From assembly GCF_018372875.1 (NCBI RefSeq), contig NZ_JAHAIF010000025.1, positions 1 through 64,000 on the forward strand: a stretch of 64,000 nucleotides of DNA, written 5' to 3'. Position numbers and translations under genes: made by a program. This document shows, piece after piece, positions 62,751 to 64,000 of this stretch; the stretch's first letter is position 1, and each line of letters begins with the position of its first letter. This DNA is from Clostridium sp. (lineage in GTDB: Bacteria > Bacillota > Clostridia > Clostridiales > Clostridiaceae). The notes under the pieces are model-generated. The model searched no databases and was not told the DNA's origin. It worked only from the letters and a program-made list of their open reading frames with translations.

Positions 62751-63641
62751 ATGTTTAAATCAGGATTTGTAACTATTGTAGGGAGACCCAATGTTGGAAA
62801 ATCAACTTTAATGAACTACTTAATGGGGGAAAAGTTATCAATAGTTTCTAATAAGCCACAAACAACAAGAAATAATATTCAAACTATATTAACAACTAAG
62901 GAGTATCAAATTGTATTCGTTGATACACCAGGAATACATAAGCCTAAGCATAAGTTAGGTGAATATATGGTAAATTCGGCAAAAGATTCAATGAAGGATG
63001 TAGATTTAGTACTTTTTTTAACTAATCCTGATGATGAAGTAGGGAGAGGTGATAAGTTTATACTAGAGTCTCTAAAAAATAGTAAAGCACCTGTTTTCCT
63101 TGTGTTAAATAAGGTGGATGAATCTACTCAAGATAGAGTAGCTAAATCACTTATGGATTTATCAAAGGAATTTAATTTTAAAGAGATAGTACCTATATCA
63201 GCAATTAAAGGGAAAAATGTTGATACATTATTAAATCTTATGGTTAATGAGTTACCAGAAGGACCTATGTATTATCCTGAAGATATGATAACAGATGTTC
63301 AAGAAAGATTTGTAGTATCTGAAATTGTAAGAGAAAAAGCTTTAAGATGCTTAAGAGATGAAGTTCCTCATGGTATAGCTGTAGATGTTATTCAAATGAA
63401 ACAAAGTGAAAATGGTACTTATCATATAGAAGTGGATTTAATATGTGAAAAGGATTCTCACAAAGGAATAATAATAGGAAAAAATGGTCAGTCCTTGAAG
63501 AGAATTGGAGAAACGGCTAGATATGAGTTAGAAAGATTCTTACATACTAAGGTAAATATAAAAATATGGGTTAAAGTAAGAAAAGAGTGGAGAGACAATC
63601 AAAACTTATTAAAGGAATTAGGATATAAAAAAGTAAAATAG
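62751..63641 (+). CDS. era: GTPase Era
   Basis: A 296-aa GTPase for 30S ribosome assembly. G1 [17 protein letters not shown]3 [17 protein letters not shown]4 NKVDE and the C-terminal KH domain ([18 protein letters not shown]) binding the 16S rRNA end are complete. AGGAGG precedes the ATG. cdd-era-recO is a conserved order. Confidence 0.97.
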   Translation: MFKSGFVTIVGRPNVGKSTLMNYLMGEKLSIVSNKPQTTRNNIQTILTTKEYQIVFVDTPGIHKPKHKLGEYMVNSAKDSMKDVDLVLFLTNPDDEVGRGDKFILESLKNSKAPVFLVLNKVDESTQDRVAKSLMDLSKEFNFKEIVPISAIKGKNVDTLLNLMVNELPEGPMYYPEDMITDVQERFVVSEIVREKALRCLRDEVPHGIAVDVIQMKQSENGTYHIEVDLICEKDSHKGIIIGKNGQSLKRIGETARYELERFLHTKVNIKIWVKVRKEWRDNQNLLKELGYKKVK

Positions 63642-63652
63642 ATTATTAGGGG

Positions 63653-64000
63653 ATGGTTATTCTGTCACTTTTTAAGTGTAATGGGGTAGTAATAAAGGCC
63701 CTAGATTATAAAGAAAATGATAAACTAGTTTGGTTATACACTGATAACTATGGGAAGATTACAACGGTGGCTAGAGGTGCAAAAAAAAGTAAGAACAAAC
63801 TTTTTTCTGTGACTCTACCTTTATGTTACTGTGAATATATGGTATTTAAGGGGAAAACACTGTATAATCTACAAGAGGGGAAAATAATTAATTCTTTTCA
63901 AGGTTTAATGAATAATCTAGATAAATTGACATATTCATCATATGTATGTGAACTAATAGATATTGCTGTATTAGAAGGAGAAGTAAATAAATATCTATTT
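63653..64000 (+). CDS. recO: DNA repair protein RecO, N-terminal part (cut by window edge)
   Basis: The first 116 codons of RecO are in the window and the frame is open at the end. The OB-fold start is typical: NGVVIKALDYKENDKLVWLY, then DNYGKITTVARGAKKSKN and YCEYMVFKG. RecO anneals single strands and loads RecA with RecF and RecR. ATG 63653 directly touches AGGGG, poor spacing, but an in-frame TAG two codons upstream limits alternatives. Confidence 0.9.
   Translation, partial: MVILSLFKCNGVVIKALDYKENDKLVWLYTDNYGKITTVARGAKKSKNKLFSVTLPLCYCEYMVFKGKTLYNLQEGKIINSFQGLMNNLDKLTYSSYVCELIDIAVLEGEVNKYLF

Overview
The window is low-G+C, AT-rich DNA from a spore-forming, flagellated anaerobe, almost certainly Clostridium sensu stricto. 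The signs are strong GGAGG ribosome sites with frequent GTG and TTG starts, the spoIIA, spoVA, spoIIP and gpr sporulation genes, a T-box leader, a CIRCE-controlled hrcA-grpE-dnaK-dnaJ operon, and the order yqfC-yqfD-pgpH-ybeY-dgkA-cdd-era-recO. I cannot name the species. I saw no rRNA, tRNA or CRISPR array. The only mobile-element trace is a probable transposase fragment at the left edge.

Layout. 1-3300: edge of a probable IS, then the tail of a flagellar operon (sigma-28, two small membrane proteins, two FlgF/FlgG-type rod proteins). 3471-9839: CBS/DRTGG pyrophosphatase, Ca2+-type P-ATPase, a DUF4317 protein and an unknown. 10070-21189: one long operon, hypC-hypD-hypE, a NuoC-like subunit, the [NiFe]-hydrogenase large subunit, hypA-hypB, eight Mrp/Mnh-type membrane subunits, a NuoH-like subunit, the small subunit and a 2[4Fe-4S] ferredoxin subunit. 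21467-28491: GNAT enzyme, a 51-aa ORF, a DUF4003-like protein, dinB, a Trp T-box followed by a second structured leader, lone trpB, and a Lon-like protease with eroded ATPase motifs. 28810-31708: spoIIAA-spoIIAB-sigF and a 3D-domain cell-wall protein. 31900-39138: spoVAC-spoVAD-spoVAE, a degenerate P-type ATPase homologue, a short ComEC and holA. 39215-42146: rpsT, gpr, spoIIP and a small membrane protein. 42274-51271: lepA, two small genes, hemW and the heat-shock operon. 51434-64000: a siroheme reductase, prmA-rsmE-mtaB-HIT, rpsU-yqeY, and yqfC to recO, the last cut by the window edge.

The main system is the 11-kb operon. It encodes a complete Mbh-like energy-converting hydrogenase: reduced ferredoxin would pass electrons through the ferredoxin and small subunits to the NiFe large subunit, making H2, while the Mrp-type subunits move Na+ or H+. 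The order is unusual. The large subunit sits among hyp genes, about 6.4 kb from the small subunit, and it stops exactly at its DPCFSCLDR motif, so no C-terminal processing protease should be needed.

The other notable signals are regulatory. trpB lies behind a Trp-specific T-box plus a second, apparently undescribed hairpin/terminator system. spoIIAA and lepA each have a strong Shine-Dalgarno separated from the start codon by a compact hairpin that leaves exactly 10 unpaired nucleotides. The spoIIP ribosome site is buried in a long hairpin. Two homologues of known enzymes, the P-type ATPase at 33872 and the Lon-like protease at 26191, have lost key ATP-handling motifs but remain intact reading frames.
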